This document shows positions 43,993-52,938 of a stretch of DNA of 64,000 nucleotides, in pieces. The position numbers and the translations under genes were made by a program. The notes under the pieces were generated by a model. It was not told the origin of the DNA. It made no database searches and saw only the letters and a list, made by a program, of their open reading frames with translations. The stretch's first letter is position 1; every line of letters starts with the position of its first letter. The DNA is from Paenibacillus albidus (lineage in GTDB: Bacteria > Bacillota > Bacilli > Paenibacillales > Paenibacillaceae): assembly GCF_014644435.1 (NCBI RefSeq), contig NZ_BMKR01000020.1, positions 1 through 64,000 of the forward strand. The letters run 5' to 3'.

Positions 43993-44808
43993 ATGCAAAT
44001 TTCAGTGTTTTACAGCCATGTTCTCGCAGCAAGCGGGCAGAGGGGATTAACGGTGGCGGAGGTGCTCAAGCGAATCAAAGGGTTCGGCATTGATGCGGTA
44101 GAGCTCGATCTGGCCGAGGTCAAGCCGGGACGCGGGGAACTGAGGGAGCAGCTGGCGCAAGCTGGGCTGGCTGTGGCTTCCATGTACGCCTTTTTTGATT
44201 ACGGGAATGACCCGGATGTAGAGTCCGGCCTGAGATTTATTGATGCTGCTGAATTTTTCGGTGCACCAAAAGTGCTGGCCATCCCCGGTTTTATCGATGA
44301 ATCGGCCAGCCCGGGAACCCGGGATCGGGCCCTTCTGAGGATGGCAGCGGCTTTGCAGGAGATGTGCAGCTATGCGGAACAAAAGAACATCGTGGTTACA
44401 ATGGAGGACTTCGACGATGTCCGGGCCCCGTTCGCTACTGCGGATCAATTGTTGTGGTTCCTGGACCGGGTTCCGCAGCTGGGCTGCACCTTTGATACGG
44501 GGAACTTTATTTACAGCGCTGAAGATGAGCTGGAGGCCTATGCGAAGCTGGAGGTGAGAATCGTCCATGTACATTGTAAAGACCATGCGCTGGATGAACG
44601 GAATGGCGGAAAGCCCAAAATCACCCTTAACGGCACAGCTCTCTATCCGTCCCCGGTCGGGTCTGGCATCATCGCCATTGAAGAAATTCTGAAGCGTCTG
44701 AAAGCGTACGGTTATGTGGATACGCTGGCCATCGAGCATTTTGATGCGCTGGACCAGCTTGCCTATATGGAGCAATCTGCAGCATGGCTCCGTGCCCGAT
44801 TTAGCTAA
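43993..44808 (+). CDS. Sugar phosphate isomerase/epimerase family TIM barrel
   Basis: A 271-residue xylose-isomerase-like TIM barrel (AP endonuclease 2 superfamily). Metal-binding positions are seen in TMEDFDD (E near 136), CTFDTGNFIY (D near 166), VRIVHVHCKDH (H near 192-195) and LAIEHFDALD (E near 250). Members act on sugars, inositols or hydroxypyruvate; the exact substrate is unknown. GGAGG lies 8 bases before ATG 43993. The gene starts 45 bases after EcsC and its stop codon is also the first part of the repeat array at 44807. Confidence 0.87.
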   Translation: MQISVFYSHVLAASGQRGLTVAEVLKRIKGFGIDAVELDLAEVKPGRGELREQLAQAGLAVASMYAFFDYGNDPDVESGLRFIDAAEFFGAPKVLAIPGFIDESASPGTRDRALLRMAAALQEMCSYAEQKNIVVTMEDFDDVRAPFATADQLLWFLDRVPQLGCTFDTGNFIYSAEDELEAYAKLEVRIVHVHCKDHALDERNGGKPKITLNGTALYPSPVGSGIIAIEEILKRLKAYGYVDTLAIEHFDALDQLAYMEQSAAWLRARFS

Positions 44809-45193
44809 CGGGCCTGTGGCGCGAAACGAGAGGCAAAACTGCCTTTGGTTTGAGCGAAACGGGCCTGTGGCCCAGAATGAGAGGCAAAAATGCCTTTGGT
44901 TTGAGAGAAACTGGCCTGTGGCGCGGAACGAAAGGCAAAAATGCCTTTGGTTTGAGCGAAACGGGCCTGTGGCGCGGAATGAGAGGCAAAAATGCCTTTG
45001 GTTTGAGCGAAACGGGCCTGCGGCGCGGAATGAGAGGCAAAAATGCCTTTGGTTTGAGCGAAACGGGCCTGTGGCGCGGAATGAGAGGCAAAACTGCCTT
45101 TGGTTTGAGCGAAACGGGCCTGTGGCCCAGAATGAGAGGCAAAAATGCCTTTGGTTTGAAAGAAACGGGCCTGTGGCACGAAACGAGAGGCAG
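44807..45193. repeat. 51-bp tandem repeat array, family A, copy 2
   Basis: Cores GAGAGGCAAAAATGCCT (or close variants) begin at 44828, 44879, 44930, 44981, 45032, 45083, 45134 and 45185, each exactly 51 bp apart: seven full units plus partial ends. The linker (TTGGTTTGAGCGAAACGGGC CTGTGGCGCGGAAT in two pieces) differs from the array at 16097, but core and period are the same. The array starts within the stop codon of the isomerase gene and fills most of the 572-base gap to 45380. All frames are open because 51 is divisible by three; no gene is called. Between 45194 and 45380 I see no feature. Confidence 0.93.
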
Positions 45194-45380
45194 AGCAGCT
45201 CCCCTGCTCTCCGAGGCCAACAGTGTACAGCTACAGCTCCGGCTGCTTCCGGATGTCCAGTTGGGAATACCCGGAACAATGAAGCGTTACCATTCGGTAA
45301 ATTGGAATTTTTCTCTACATTTCACCCCTGAAGCTGTCGATAAAATGGGCATACCATAACTTCAGGGAGATGAATAACAG

Positions 45381-46202
45381 ATGAATATTATTGATGCGTT
45401 GGTTGCAGCTGCCCCTTATTTTAAATTAATTCATGCACAGGATATTATGATTGGCATCACGGACCGGGAAATTTTTCATTATTATGCACCGAGCAAAAAT
45501 ATTGATCTGGCCCTGGAAAAAGGGAGCCCTGTCTCCAGTGAAGATCCAACACTGACGAATGCGCTGCAGGGGCGGGCGAGTGTCAACCGTATCCCGGCAG
45601 AAGTCTATGGGCATACCGTTATTTCTTCCGGGGTGCCGCTGTATGGGCCGGATGAGACGGTGATTGGTGTATTGGCCATTGCCTATACGCTGGAGAATGA
45701 GGCGCAAATGGAGCGGCTTACGGATGAGATCCAGGCGATTAGCGGGCGTCTGGTCGATATGGTTCAGAACGTTGCCGCTCAATCTCAGCAGTTGTCCGCG
45801 ACCTCTACGCAGATTCTGGACAATACACGCAAGGCGGTAGCCGATTCCCGGGAGGTCAATAAGGTTGCCGGCTTCATTCGCGAGATTTCCGAGCAGACGA
45901 ATCTGCTGGGCTTGAACGCTGCTATAGAGGCTGCCCGGGTAGGAGAGCTGGGGGCAGGTTTTGGAGTCGTAGCTACGGAGGTGCGCAAGCTGTCCGTACA
46001 TACGAAGGATGCCACGCAGAATATTGAACAATCCCTCAGCGGTGTCCAGCAGTCCATCAAGCAAATGGAGCAGGAGCTGGAGGCTGTGGCCGCTGCGTCC
46101 AATACGCAGGCTGAACTTGTCACTGAATTCGGTGAGGTAATCGAGCGGCTGAACAACACAAGCAATGAGATGACTGCTTTTATCGAATCGATCATGCAAT
46201 AA
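45381..46202 (+). CDS. Soluble methyl-accepting chemotaxis-type signalling protein
   Basis: A 273-residue cytoplasmic chemoreceptor-like protein without membrane helices or HAMP. Residues 1-105 form a PAS/Cache-like sensor ([40 protein letters not shown]), and residues 120-273 a short MCP signalling coiled coil with the tip [20 protein letters not shown]. The short coiled coil would make a small cytoplasmic array member or a dedicated signalling partner. The ligand is unknown. GGGAG lies about 11 bases before the ATG. Confidence 0.9.
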   Translation: MNIIDALVAAAPYFKLIHAQDIMIGITDREIFHYYAPSKNIDLALEKGSPVSSEDPTLTNALQGRASVNRIPAEVYGHTVISSGVPLYGPDETVIGVLAIAYTLENEAQMERLTDEIQAISGRLVDMVQNVAAQSQQLSATSTQILDNTRKAVADSREVNKVAGFIREISEQTNLLGLNAAIEAARVGELGAGFGVVATEVRKLSVHTKDATQNIEQSLSGVQQSIKQMEQELEAVAAASNTQAELVTEFGEVIERLNNTSNEMTAFIESIMQ

Positions 46203-46303
46203 GTGAATACTGGCATGAACTTCTTCATGACATGCATAAGAACCTTTCTTCCTATCCATGCTACAAGAGAACAGGTGCACTCTAGAAAGCGAGGTTCTCA
46301 CGC

Positions 46304-46573
46304 ATGAAACATTACGATTCCAGCTTGCAGGACAACAACACCGCAGCCCAAGTGAAGAATTCCGTGAGTAGGCTGCATGGTGCCGTATCCCAGGCCCTGA
46401 GCCATCCGAATGAGCAGACAACAGCGCAGGCCGCGAACAGTCTGGAACATGCGGAAGAAGCAATTCGGCAGGCGGAGCAGACTCTGGATGACCAGGGAGT
46501 GCAATATTTAGAAGGAATTCTGGAAGACGAGAAGAGCCGGATGTCGCCGGTTAATCAGGGCGACAATCAATAA
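46304..46573 (+). CDS. Small helical protein of unknown function
   Basis: An 89-residue hydrophilic protein predicted to be helical (NSVSRLHGAVSQALSH, SLEHAEEAIRQAEQTL), rich in Q, N, A and E, without cysteine, signal peptide or membrane segment. I do not recognise a family; size and composition resemble small spore- or stress-associated proteins of Bacillales. GCGAGG lies 9 bases before the ATG. It is monocistronic, with a hairpin downstream. Confidence 0.65.
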   Translation: MKHYDSSLQDNNTAAQVKNSVSRLHGAVSQALSHPNEQTTAQAANSLEHAEEAIRQAEQTLDDQGVQYLEGILEDEKSRMSPVNQGDNQ

Positions 46574-46591
46574 GACCCGCCATCCCGTGCA

Positions 46592-46622
46592 GCCTGCCAA
46601 GCCACTTAAGCTTGGCGGGCTG
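46592..46622 (+). terminator. Hairpin after the small protein gene
   Basis: GCCTGCCAAGC (46592-46602) pairs with GCTTGGCGGGC (46610-46620), one G-U; only a weak T run (TGTTCT) follows. Confidence 0.6.
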
Positions 46623-46727
46623 TTCTGGTGTGCATCACCGGACTAGGAGCCTAATCCCAAACAGGATGGGCTTCTTTTAAATTTGTAAAATTCCTAATTC
46701 TCATACAGGACAGCACATGCATTAATC

Positions 46728-46742
46728 TGTATACTGTATACA
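46728..46742. promoter_or_regulatory. Palindrome in the promoter of the methionine operon
   Basis: TGTATACTGTATACA is a perfect 15-bp palindrome, followed at once by ATATAC. It contains a -10-like TATACT. It lies 42 bases before the first gene and is a good candidate operator. Confidence 0.5.
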
Positions 46743-46783
46743 ATATACAAAAACACACCCAGAGAACGAAAGGCGGTACAAAA

Positions 46784-47998
46784 ATGGGCAAGGAAATGGA
46801 CAACGCACGCATGGGTACCCGGGCGGTCTGGGCAGGGGAGAAGGAATTCAGAGCCTTCGGGTCCACACAAATCCCTGTCATGCTTGGCGTTGCCTACGAC
46901 TACGAGGATGTGGATGTCTGGTACGAAGCCGCAATGGGCGAGCGGCCGGGATACATTTATAACCGTATGGACAATCCTACCGTTCAATCTCTGGAAGAGA
47001 AAATACGTATGCTGGAGGGTGCAGAAGCGGCAGTTGCTTTCTCGTCGGGAATGGCAGCTATCAGCAGTACGCTGTACACGTTTCTTAAGCCCGGGGACCG
47101 GGTGGTTTCGCTGAAGGATACGTATGGCGGGACGAATAAGGTCTTTACCGAATTTCTGCCGAATATTCAGGTCGGCGTTGAGCTGTGTACGACGGAAGAT
47201 CAGGAACAGATTGAGCGGGAGATTGCCAAGGGCTGCACGCTGCTGTATCTGGAGACCCCGACCAATCCGACCCTCAAAATCACGGATATCCGGCGTCTGG
47301 CTCAAGCGGCACACGCCGCAGGAGCACTGGTTCTCGTGGACAATACATTTGCCACACCCATTCAGCAGAACCCGCTGGCTCTGGGGGCGGATATTGTAAT
47401 TCACAGTGCTACCAAATTTATAAGCGGTCACGCGGACGCCATGGGGGGCGTAGTCTGCGGCTCCGTGGAGCTGATGAAGGCAGTTTATCATTACCGTGAG
47501 ATCAACGGGGCGAACATGGACCCATGGTCAGCCTATCTCATCCTGAGAGGGGCCAAAACCCTAAAACTGCGTGTACAGCAGCAAGTGAAAAGTGCCATGG
47601 AAATTGCCCAATACCTGCAGACGGAACCACTTGTCGAAGCTGTCTATTATCCGGGCCTTTCCACACATCCCGGCCATGACATAGCCAAGGAACAAATGCG
47701 GGGTTACGGCAGCATTGTTAGCATTGTCCTTAAAGACGAAATGAAAGGCATCAAATGTCTGCTCTCCCGGCTGCAATATGCCAACAGAGCCGGAAATTTG
47801 GGTGCTGTAGAAACGATATACGGCCCGGCCCGCACCACAAGCCATGTGGAGTGTACCCCCGAAGAACGGAAGGCGCTGGGTATTTCCGAAGGACTGTTGC
47901 GGATCTCCGTCGGCATCGAGGATACGGAGGATCTGATCGAGGATCTCCGCCAGGCATTTGCTTACCTGCAGTCGGAGCGTCTTCATTACACAACCTAA
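46784..47998 (+). CDS. PLP-dependent Cys/Met metabolism enzyme
   Basis: A 404-residue enzyme of the cystathionine gamma-synthase/methionine gamma-lyase family. YIYNRMDNPTVQSLEEKI, AFSSGMAAI, YLETPTNPT, VDNTFATP and the PLP-lysine motif HSATKFISGHAD (Lys211) are visible. The family includes methionine gamma-lyase, which splits methionine to methanethiol, ammonia and 2-oxobutyrate. Downstream come a homocysteine S-methyltransferase and a permease, so it probably handles methionine or homocysteine from S-methylmethionine; the exact reaction is inference. AAAGGCGG lies 7 bases before the ATG. Confidence 0.85.
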   Translation: MGKEMDNARMGTRAVWAGEKEFRAFGSTQIPVMLGVAYDYEDVDVWYEAAMGERPGYIYNRMDNPTVQSLEEKIRMLEGAEAAVAFSSGMAAISSTLYTFLKPGDRVVSLKDTYGGTNKVFTEFLPNIQVGVELCTTEDQEQIEREIAKGCTLLYLETPTNPTLKITDIRRLAQAAHAAGALVLVDNTFATPIQQNPLALGADIVIHSATKFISGHADAMGGVVCGSVELMKAVYHYREINGANMDPWSAYLILRGAKTLKLRVQQQVKSAMEIAQYLQTEPLVEAVYYPGLSTHPGHDIAKEQMRGYGSIVSIVLKDEMKGIKCLLSRLQYANRAGNLGAVETIYGPARTTSHVECTPEERKALGISEGLLRISVGIEDTEDLIEDLRQAFAYLQSERLHYTT

Positions 47999-48020
47999 TT
48001 TATTGAACGAGGAGCGTTGC

Positions 48021-48962
48021 ATGGTGAATCCTATCGAACATATTCTAGCTGAGTTTCCGGTGCTTATTCTGGACGGCGCCCTGTCAACCGAACTGGAGCA
48101 CCGGGGGTGCAATATTAATGATCCGCTATGGTCGGCCAAAATCCTGCTGGAGAACCCGGACCTGATTGGACAAGTGCATACGGATTATTTTGCAGCCGGT
48201 GCTGACTGTGCCATTACAGCCAGCTATCAGGCGACTATTGACGGATTTGTGCGGCAAGGTCTATCCGGGCAAGCAGCTGCGGAGCTGATCCGGAAGTCGG
48301 TAGAGCTTGCTGTACAGGCCAGAGAGGGATTCTGGGCAGGCTTGCCGGAAGAACGCCAACGTCTCCGTCCCCGTCCGCTGGTTGCTGCGTCTATAGGGCC
48401 TTATGGCGCTTTTCTGGCAGACGGATCGGAATACCGGGGGGACTATAAGCTTACGGAGGAAGAACTGATGGACTTTCACCGGCCGCGCATGAAGCTGCTG
48501 CTGGAAGCTGGAGCCGACATCCTCGCTTGCGAAACCCTACCCTGTCTGCTGGAGGCGCAAGCGATTGTGAAATTACTGGAGGAATTCCCAGGAGCTTATG
48601 CCTGGATCAGCTTCAGCGCCAAAGACGGCCTGCATACCAGCAATGGGGAGCTTATAGCCGACTGCGCAACGTGGCTTGACAAGCATGAACAAGTAGCTGC
48701 GCTTGGCGTGAACTGTACCTCACCCCAATACATCGGTTCGTTGATTGGCCAGATAAGCCTGCATACGAAAAAGCCGGTCCTTGTCTATCCCAACTCAGGT
48801 GAACAATATGATGCGGGCACGCGCAACTGGCAAGGCGCTTCCTGTCAGGAAGGGTTCGGAGAGCGTGCAAAAAGCTGGTATCACGAAGGCGCCCGGCTGC
48901 TTGGCGGCTGCTGCCGCACCACACCTGAAGATATTCGGACAATAGCCAAGTGGGCCAGATAA
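48021..48962 (+). CDS. mmuM: Homocysteine S-methyltransferase
   Basis: A 313-residue zinc-dependent methyltransferase. ILDGALSTELEHRGCN opens the barrel, ACETLPCLLEA follows, and the zinc ligands are the cysteine in GVNCTSP (near residue 233) and the pair in LLGGCCRTTP (near 298). It transfers a methyl group from S-methylmethionine (or S-adenosylmethionine) to homocysteine, making methionine. The ATG at 48021 has AGGAG about 7 bases upstream. It lies 22 bases after the PLP enzyme and 18 bases before the permease, which indicates one operon. Confidence 0.92.
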   Translation: MVNPIEHILAEFPVLILDGALSTELEHRGCNINDPLWSAKILLENPDLIGQVHTDYFAAGADCAITASYQATIDGFVRQGLSGQAAAELIRKSVELAVQAREGFWAGLPEERQRLRPRPLVAASIGPYGAFLADGSEYRGDYKLTEEELMDFHRPRMKLLLEAGADILACETLPCLLEAQAIVKLLEEFPGAYAWISFSAKDGLHTSNGELIADCATWLDKHEQVAALGVNCTSPQYIGSLIGQISLHTKKPVLVYPNSGEQYDAGTRNWQGASCQEGFGERAKSWYHEGARLLGGCCRTTPEDIRTIAKWAR

Positions 48963-48980
48963 ATTTAAGGCGGAGGATGG

Positions 48981-50390
48981 ATGGGAATGGGTAGCACTAA
49001 CAAAGAACAGCCCGAATTGGTCCGGAAAATGAAGAGCAGACATTTATTTATGATTTCCCTTGGCGGTGTGATTGGCACCGGACTTTTCTTAAGCTCCGGC
49101 TATACGATTAATCAGGCGGGCCCGGGTGGAGCCGTTTTAGCCTATTTAATCGGGGGACTGATTATGTATCTGGTCATGCTGTGCCTGGGTGAACTCAGCG
49201 TAGCGATGCCAGTCACGGGTTCTTTCCAATCCTATGCCACCAAGTATCTGGGGCCGGCGACAGGGTTTACGGTGGGCTGGTTGTACTGGCTCACCTGGGT
49301 AGTGACGGTAGGCTCGGAATTTACGGCTTCCGGCATTCTGATGCAGCGGTGGTTCCCCGATGTGTCGGTGTGGATCTGGAGCGCATTTTTTGCTGCGCTG
49401 CTGTTTATCTTTAATGCGGTGTCTGTCCGCTTTTTTGCGGAGTCGGAGTTCTGGTTCGCAGGGGTCAAAATTATTGTAATCATCCTGTTCATCCTTATTG
49501 GCGGCGGAGTTATCCTGGGTCTGATTCCGATGGAAGGCCGGGAGAACGCCGCTGTCCTGTCTAATTTCACCGGGGAGGGAGGATTGTTCCCGAACGGAAT
49601 GCTTCCGGTCTTATTCGTGATGATTTCAGTGAACTTTGCCTTCTCCGGGACAGAGCTGATCGGCATTACGGCCGGGGAGAGCGAGAATCCGGACAAGGAT
49701 ATCCCCAAATCGATCAAAAATGTAGTTTGGCGCACCCTGCTGTTTTTTGTCGGAGCCATCTTTGTGCTGGCAGCACTTATTCCCTGGCAGAAAGCCGGTG
49801 TGATCGAGAGTCCGTTTGTGCATATTTTTGACCGGATCGGGATTCCTTACGCCGCAGACATCATGAATTTTGTCATTCTTACCGCACTGCTGTCGGTAGG
49901 CAATTCCGGTCTGTATGCTTCTACCCGTATGTTATGGTCACTTTCCAAGGAGAATATGATCAGTCCGGCACTCGGCAGAATTACAGCCCGGGGTGTACCG
50001 CTTAATGCGTTGATTGTCAGTATGCTGGTAGCTTGTCTGTCGCTGCTTTCCAGCGTAGTTGCGGCCGATACCGTATACATTGTGCTCATTGGCATCTCCG
50101 GGTTCGCCGTAGTCGCTGTGTGGATGTCGATTGCAGCTTCCCAGTTCATGTTCAGAAGGCATTATCTCAGAGCAAATGGCCGCCTTGAAGATTTGAAGTA
50201 CAGGACGCCGCTGTATCCGTTTGTGCCCATCGCCGCGTTTATCTTATGTCTGATCTCTTGCATTGGACTCTATTTTGATCCCGCCCAACGTGTGGCGCTC
50301 TATTACGGAGTTCCTTTTGTCGCTGTCTGCTATGTGTATTATTATGTGAAAAATAGAAGGAAACGTCCGGTTCCAGGCGCTCAGCCTTAA
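48981..50390 (+). CDS. mmuP: Amino acid permease, probable S-methylmethionine transporter
   Basis: A 469-residue APC-superfamily transporter with about 12 helices. It has the N-terminal signature [20 protein letters not shown], then [16 protein letters not shown] and [16 protein letters not shown], and [20 protein letters not shown], all typical of the amino acid transporter family that includes MmuP. The substrate is inferred from the preceding mmuM-type gene. GGAGG lies 4 bases before ATG 48981; the ATG at 48987 has better spacing and is possible. Followed by a strong hairpin. Confidence 0.85.
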   Translation: MGMGSTNKEQPELVRKMKSRHLFMISLGGVIGTGLFLSSGYTINQAGPGGAVLAYLIGGLIMYLVMLCLGELSVAMPVTGSFQSYATKYLGPATGFTVGWLYWLTWVVTVGSEFTASGILMQRWFPDVSVWIWSAFFAALLFIFNAVSVRFFAESEFWFAGVKIIVIILFILIGGGVILGLIPMEGRENAAVLSNFTGEGGLFPNGMLPVLFVMISVNFAFSGTELIGITAGESENPDKDIPKSIKNVVWRTLLFFVGAIFVLAALIPWQKAGVIESPFVHIFDRIGIPYAADIMNFVILTALLSVGNSGLYASTRMLWSLSKENMISPALGRITARGVPLNALIVSMLVACLSLLSSVVAADTVYIVLIGISGFAVVAVWMSIAASQFMFRRHYLRANGRLEDLKYRTPLYPFVPIAAFILCLISCIGLYFDPAQRVALYYGVPFVAVCYVYYYVKNRRKRPVPGAQP

Positions 50391-50461
50391 CCCTCTTCGG
50401 TTTTGGAGCAGGATACATGTTAGCGCCCAGTTACGGTTCCCCCGCGCCACACAACAAAAAA

Positions 50462-50502
50462 GATGCTCCAAAGTCGCTTACTTGACTTTGGAGCATCCTT
50501 TT
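50462..50502. terminator. Bidirectional terminator between permease and udk
   Basis: GATGCTCCAAAGTC (50462-50475) pairs perfectly with GACTTTGGAGCATC (50484-50497). CTTTT follows on the plus strand and TTTTTTGTTG on the minus strand, so it serves both convergent genes, best for udk. Confidence 0.9.
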
Positions 50503-50536
50503 CTGGTCCTTGCACAAGGGCTTGTCCCGCTTGTGG

Positions 50537-51172
50537 TTAAGCCCCGTTCCATTTCTGGTCACCCGTCAGGTATTTCTCGGTGAGAATGGAGAGGAGCTGG
50601 ATGCCCACTTCATTCTCACCGCCTTCAGGGATGATCAAATCGGCGTATTTCTTGGAAGGCTCGATAAAGGCCTCATGCATCGGCTTGACCGTGGTTAAAT
50701 ATTGGTGGTGGATCGATTGGATCGTGCGCCCGCGTTCCTCAATATCCCGCAGGACCCGGCGGAGAATCCGCACATCGGGATCGGTGTCGACAAAAACTTT
50801 AATGTCGAGGATTTCCCGGAGCTTCTCATCGGACAGCACATGCAGGCCTTCCAGAATGACAATATTGTTCGGTACCAGCTCTTCTGTCAGGACAGTGGAA
50901 CGGGCATGAACTGTGAAATCATAGACTGGAGCTTGTGCAGGCAAGCCCTGCTTCAGTTCCTTGAGGTGCTGAATTAACAGTTCATTGTCAAAAGCGAACG
51001 GATGATCATAATTAATCAACCCGCGTTCGGTAAAACTAAGATGAGAATGGTCTTTATAGTAGTTATCCTGGGATATGAAAGTCACTTTACCTGATCCAAG
51101 CCGGTCAATGACAGAGCGTGCTACCGTAGTCTTACCTGAACCGGTGCCGCCGGCGATACCAATAATGAGCAT
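50537..51172 (-). CDS. udk: Uridine kinase
   Basis: A 211-residue nucleoside kinase that phosphorylates uridine and cytidine with ATP or GTP in pyrimidine salvage. Walker A is GIAGGTGSGKTTVA (residues 5-18); FISQDNYYKDH, NYDHPFAFD, PVYDFTVHAR, VILEGLHVLSD and RRVLRDIEERGR are characteristic. Length is normal. The ATG at 51172 has its AGGAGG about 15 bases upstream, unusually far. TGCTACAAT on the minus strand (51225-51217) may be an extended -10 element. Confidence 0.95.
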   Translation of the reverse strand: MLIIGIAGGTGSGKTTVARSVIDRLGSGKVTFISQDNYYKDHSHLSFTERGLINYDHPFAFDNELLIQHLKELKQGLPAQAPVYDFTVHARSTVLTEELVPNNIVILEGLHVLSDEKLREILDIKVFVDTDPDVRILRRVLRDIEERGRTIQSIHHQYLTTVKPMHEAFIEPSKKYADLIIPEGGENEVGIQLLSILTEKYLTGDQKWNGA

Positions 51173-51281
51173 GGCGTTTCAATAAACCTCCTAAACGTTG
51201 CCGTTGCAATTCCAATATTGTAGCACAGCGCAGGTTTTTTTTCATCCCGCAACGGGTGTTCAAAGTTGGCAATTTTAGAAA

Positions 51282-51977
51282 TTAATCTTGGATGACCTTG
51301 CCCTGTACTTCGCCGACACGAATCTCACCGTTCCCAGACTGGGAAATCTGCACATCCCCGGTGATATGATCGATGTCCAGTGTCCCGTCTCCAACTGCAA
51401 TTACAGCCGAGCCGTTAACCTTGTCCACTGTGATTCCTCCGTTAAGATTATGGATGTTGAGGTCGGCCGTGAGGTTTCGCACCAGGATATCTCCATCCCT
51501 GTTATGGATCGTCAGTGGCCCTTTGGAGTCTATAATTTCCATATGCCCGTTCACATTGTTGATCTTGATGGAGGAATCCAGATCAGAGATCCGCAGCTTC
51601 CCGTCCTTGTGGGATTTCAGCTCCAGTCCCAGATGCCGGGGAATCTTGATCTCCATATCGACGGCAGCTACCCCCATGGCCCCGAACTGGGCTTGGAACG
51701 AGGCATCCAAATAAGCGGTTTGCTCCTCTTTCCGCAGCTCAAGCTTCGGCTCCTTCATCCGGAATCCCTGGGTCCGCACCGTGGCCGCAACTTCAATCCG
51801 CTCCGAATCGGTATATCCTGTAACTTCAATCTCTCCATTTTTGTTCTCAATCGTAAGCTGGGTCAGTCCACCCGCGTCCAATTCAAGGGATTGGGTTGCT
51901 GTTTTTTCTTCGCCCCCCGAACATGCAGTTACAAGCAGTACTATTGACACAATCAATGCATATTTGATGAATTTCAT
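51282..51977 (-). CDS. Lipoprotein with DUF4097-like beta repeats
   Basis: A 231-residue exported lipoprotein. The signal peptide ends in lipobox LVTAC (Cys19). The mature part is a run of beta-strand repeats such as IENKNGEIEVTGY, KINNVNGHMEIIDS, IHNRDGDILVRNL, IHNLNGGITVDKV and DGTLDIDHITGDVQI, the pattern of DUF4097/adhesin-type beta-solenoids. It is the last gene of a leftward cluster after the ABC transporter, 25 bases after the permease, so it may be part of the same envelope-stress response unit. Confidence 0.83.
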   Translation of the reverse strand: MKFIKYALIVSIVLLVTACSGGEEKTATQSLELDAGGLTQLTIENKNGEIEVTGYTDSERIEVAATVRTQGFRMKEPKLELRKEEQTAYLDASFQAQFGAMGVAAVDMEIKIPRHLGLELKSHKDGKLRISDLDSSIKINNVNGHMEIIDSKGPLTIHNRDGDILVRNLTADLNIHNLNGGITVDKVNGSAVIAVGDGTLDIDHITGDVQISQSGNGEIRVGEVQGKVIQD

Positions 51978-52002
51978 GAGGATACTCCTTTAAAATTATT
52001 AT

Positions 52003-52938
52003 TTAAGTTACATCGCGTTTGACAAAGGCCGTGTAGGAGACCAAATGCATGACGGCGAGATGAATCAGGACAAAGACGAGCGCATAAGCCAGACTCACCT
52101 CTCCGACAGGCGGATCACCCCAAATGTAGGGGGTAAGGTCGGTGTGGGAAAAAACAAAATACCTGGTCCAGTCCCAGCCATTCATAGCTATAGCGATAAC
52201 AAATCCGGCTACTGAAGCGAGCAGGGAAATGACAATGGAAAAGGTCGTGCTGCGAAAAGCGGCTGATATCATAAAAGCCAGGGTGACAGTCAGCACCATA
52301 AACGGCAGGTGGAACAGATAACTGCCAAGTAATGCCTGCAGCAGGGGGATCTCTCCTACGGCAGAATCACTTACATACAGATAGGAATGATCCAAACCGC
52401 CGAAGCCAAAGATCAGGCTGCCAAACAAAATGGATAACAGCAGACCAAGCAAGGCTAAAGCGAGTCCAAACAGGATGGAGGCGATATATTTGGCACAATA
52501 AATCTTGGTCCGGCTAGCCGACCGGGTCAATAACAGCTTGATGGTTCCCGATGCAAACTCGGCAGCGACAATTTCACCGGCAATGATGATGGCGATCAGT
52601 GAGATGGCGAAGACTACATTGCCCACCTGATCGACCGCAAAATTCCAGGCACTCTGCTGCGGGGGGATTCCATGGTCAAGATGATACTGGTTCAGCAAAA
52701 GTTGCTTCTCTGCTTGTCTAATCTCAATGTTCAGCGCATCGGGAGCGGATGTTTCCTCTGTAAGCCAACTGTTCTCCTGTTCCAACTGCGCCCGCCAATC
52801 CTCAGAGGCGGCAGGGCTGCCGGAGGTATGCAGGTTAATGATCTGGAGCAGGACGAACAAGGCCACTATGGCAATGAGAATCCAGGTACGTTTTCTTTTG
52901 TATATTTTCAGATTTTCATTTTGAATTAACAGATTCAA
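52003..52938 (-). CDS. ABC-2 type permease (BcrB-like)
   Basis: A 311-residue membrane protein with a short cytoplasmic N-terminus, a first helix (about 19-38), an external loop of about 65 residues and five further helices (from about 105 to 305), the usual arrangement for BcrB/NatB-type ABC-2 permeases. LIAIIIAGEIVAAEFASGTI followed by KLLLTRSASRTKIYCAKYI is the typical cytoplasmic coupling region. Its start overlaps the ATPase stop by 4 bases. It probably exports antimicrobial peptides or another envelope-active compound. Confidence 0.9.
   Translation of the reverse strand: MNLLIQNENLKIYKRKRTWILIAIVALFVLLQIINLHTSGSPAASEDWRAQLEQENSWLTEETSAPDALNIEIRQAEKQLLLNQYHLDHGIPPQQSAWNFAVDQVGNVVFAISLIAIIIAGEIVAAEFASGTIKLLLTRSASRTKIYCAKYIASILFGLALALLGLLLSILFGSLIFGFGGLDHSYLYVSDSAVGEIPLLQALLGSYLFHLPFMVLTVTLAFMISAAFRSTTFSIVISLLASVAGFVIAIAMNGWDWTRYFVFSHTDLTPYIWGDPPVGEVSLAYALVFVLIHLAVMHLVSYTAFVKRDVT

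Noticed and set aside
44047-45279. A 410-codon minus-strand frame covering the array and the isomerase gene
   Set aside because: Its length comes from the stop-free repeat and the antisense of a TIM-barrel gene.
44714-45331. Long open frames across the 44.8 kb array, encoding repeats like MRGKNAFGLSETGLWRG
   Set aside because: Same reason: all frames are open through the repeat, the frames begin inside the isomerase gene, and no start signal is present.
46630-46783. SAM riboswitch or T-box before the methionine operon
   Set aside because: The region is short and AT-rich and lacks the conserved S-box or T-box blocks.
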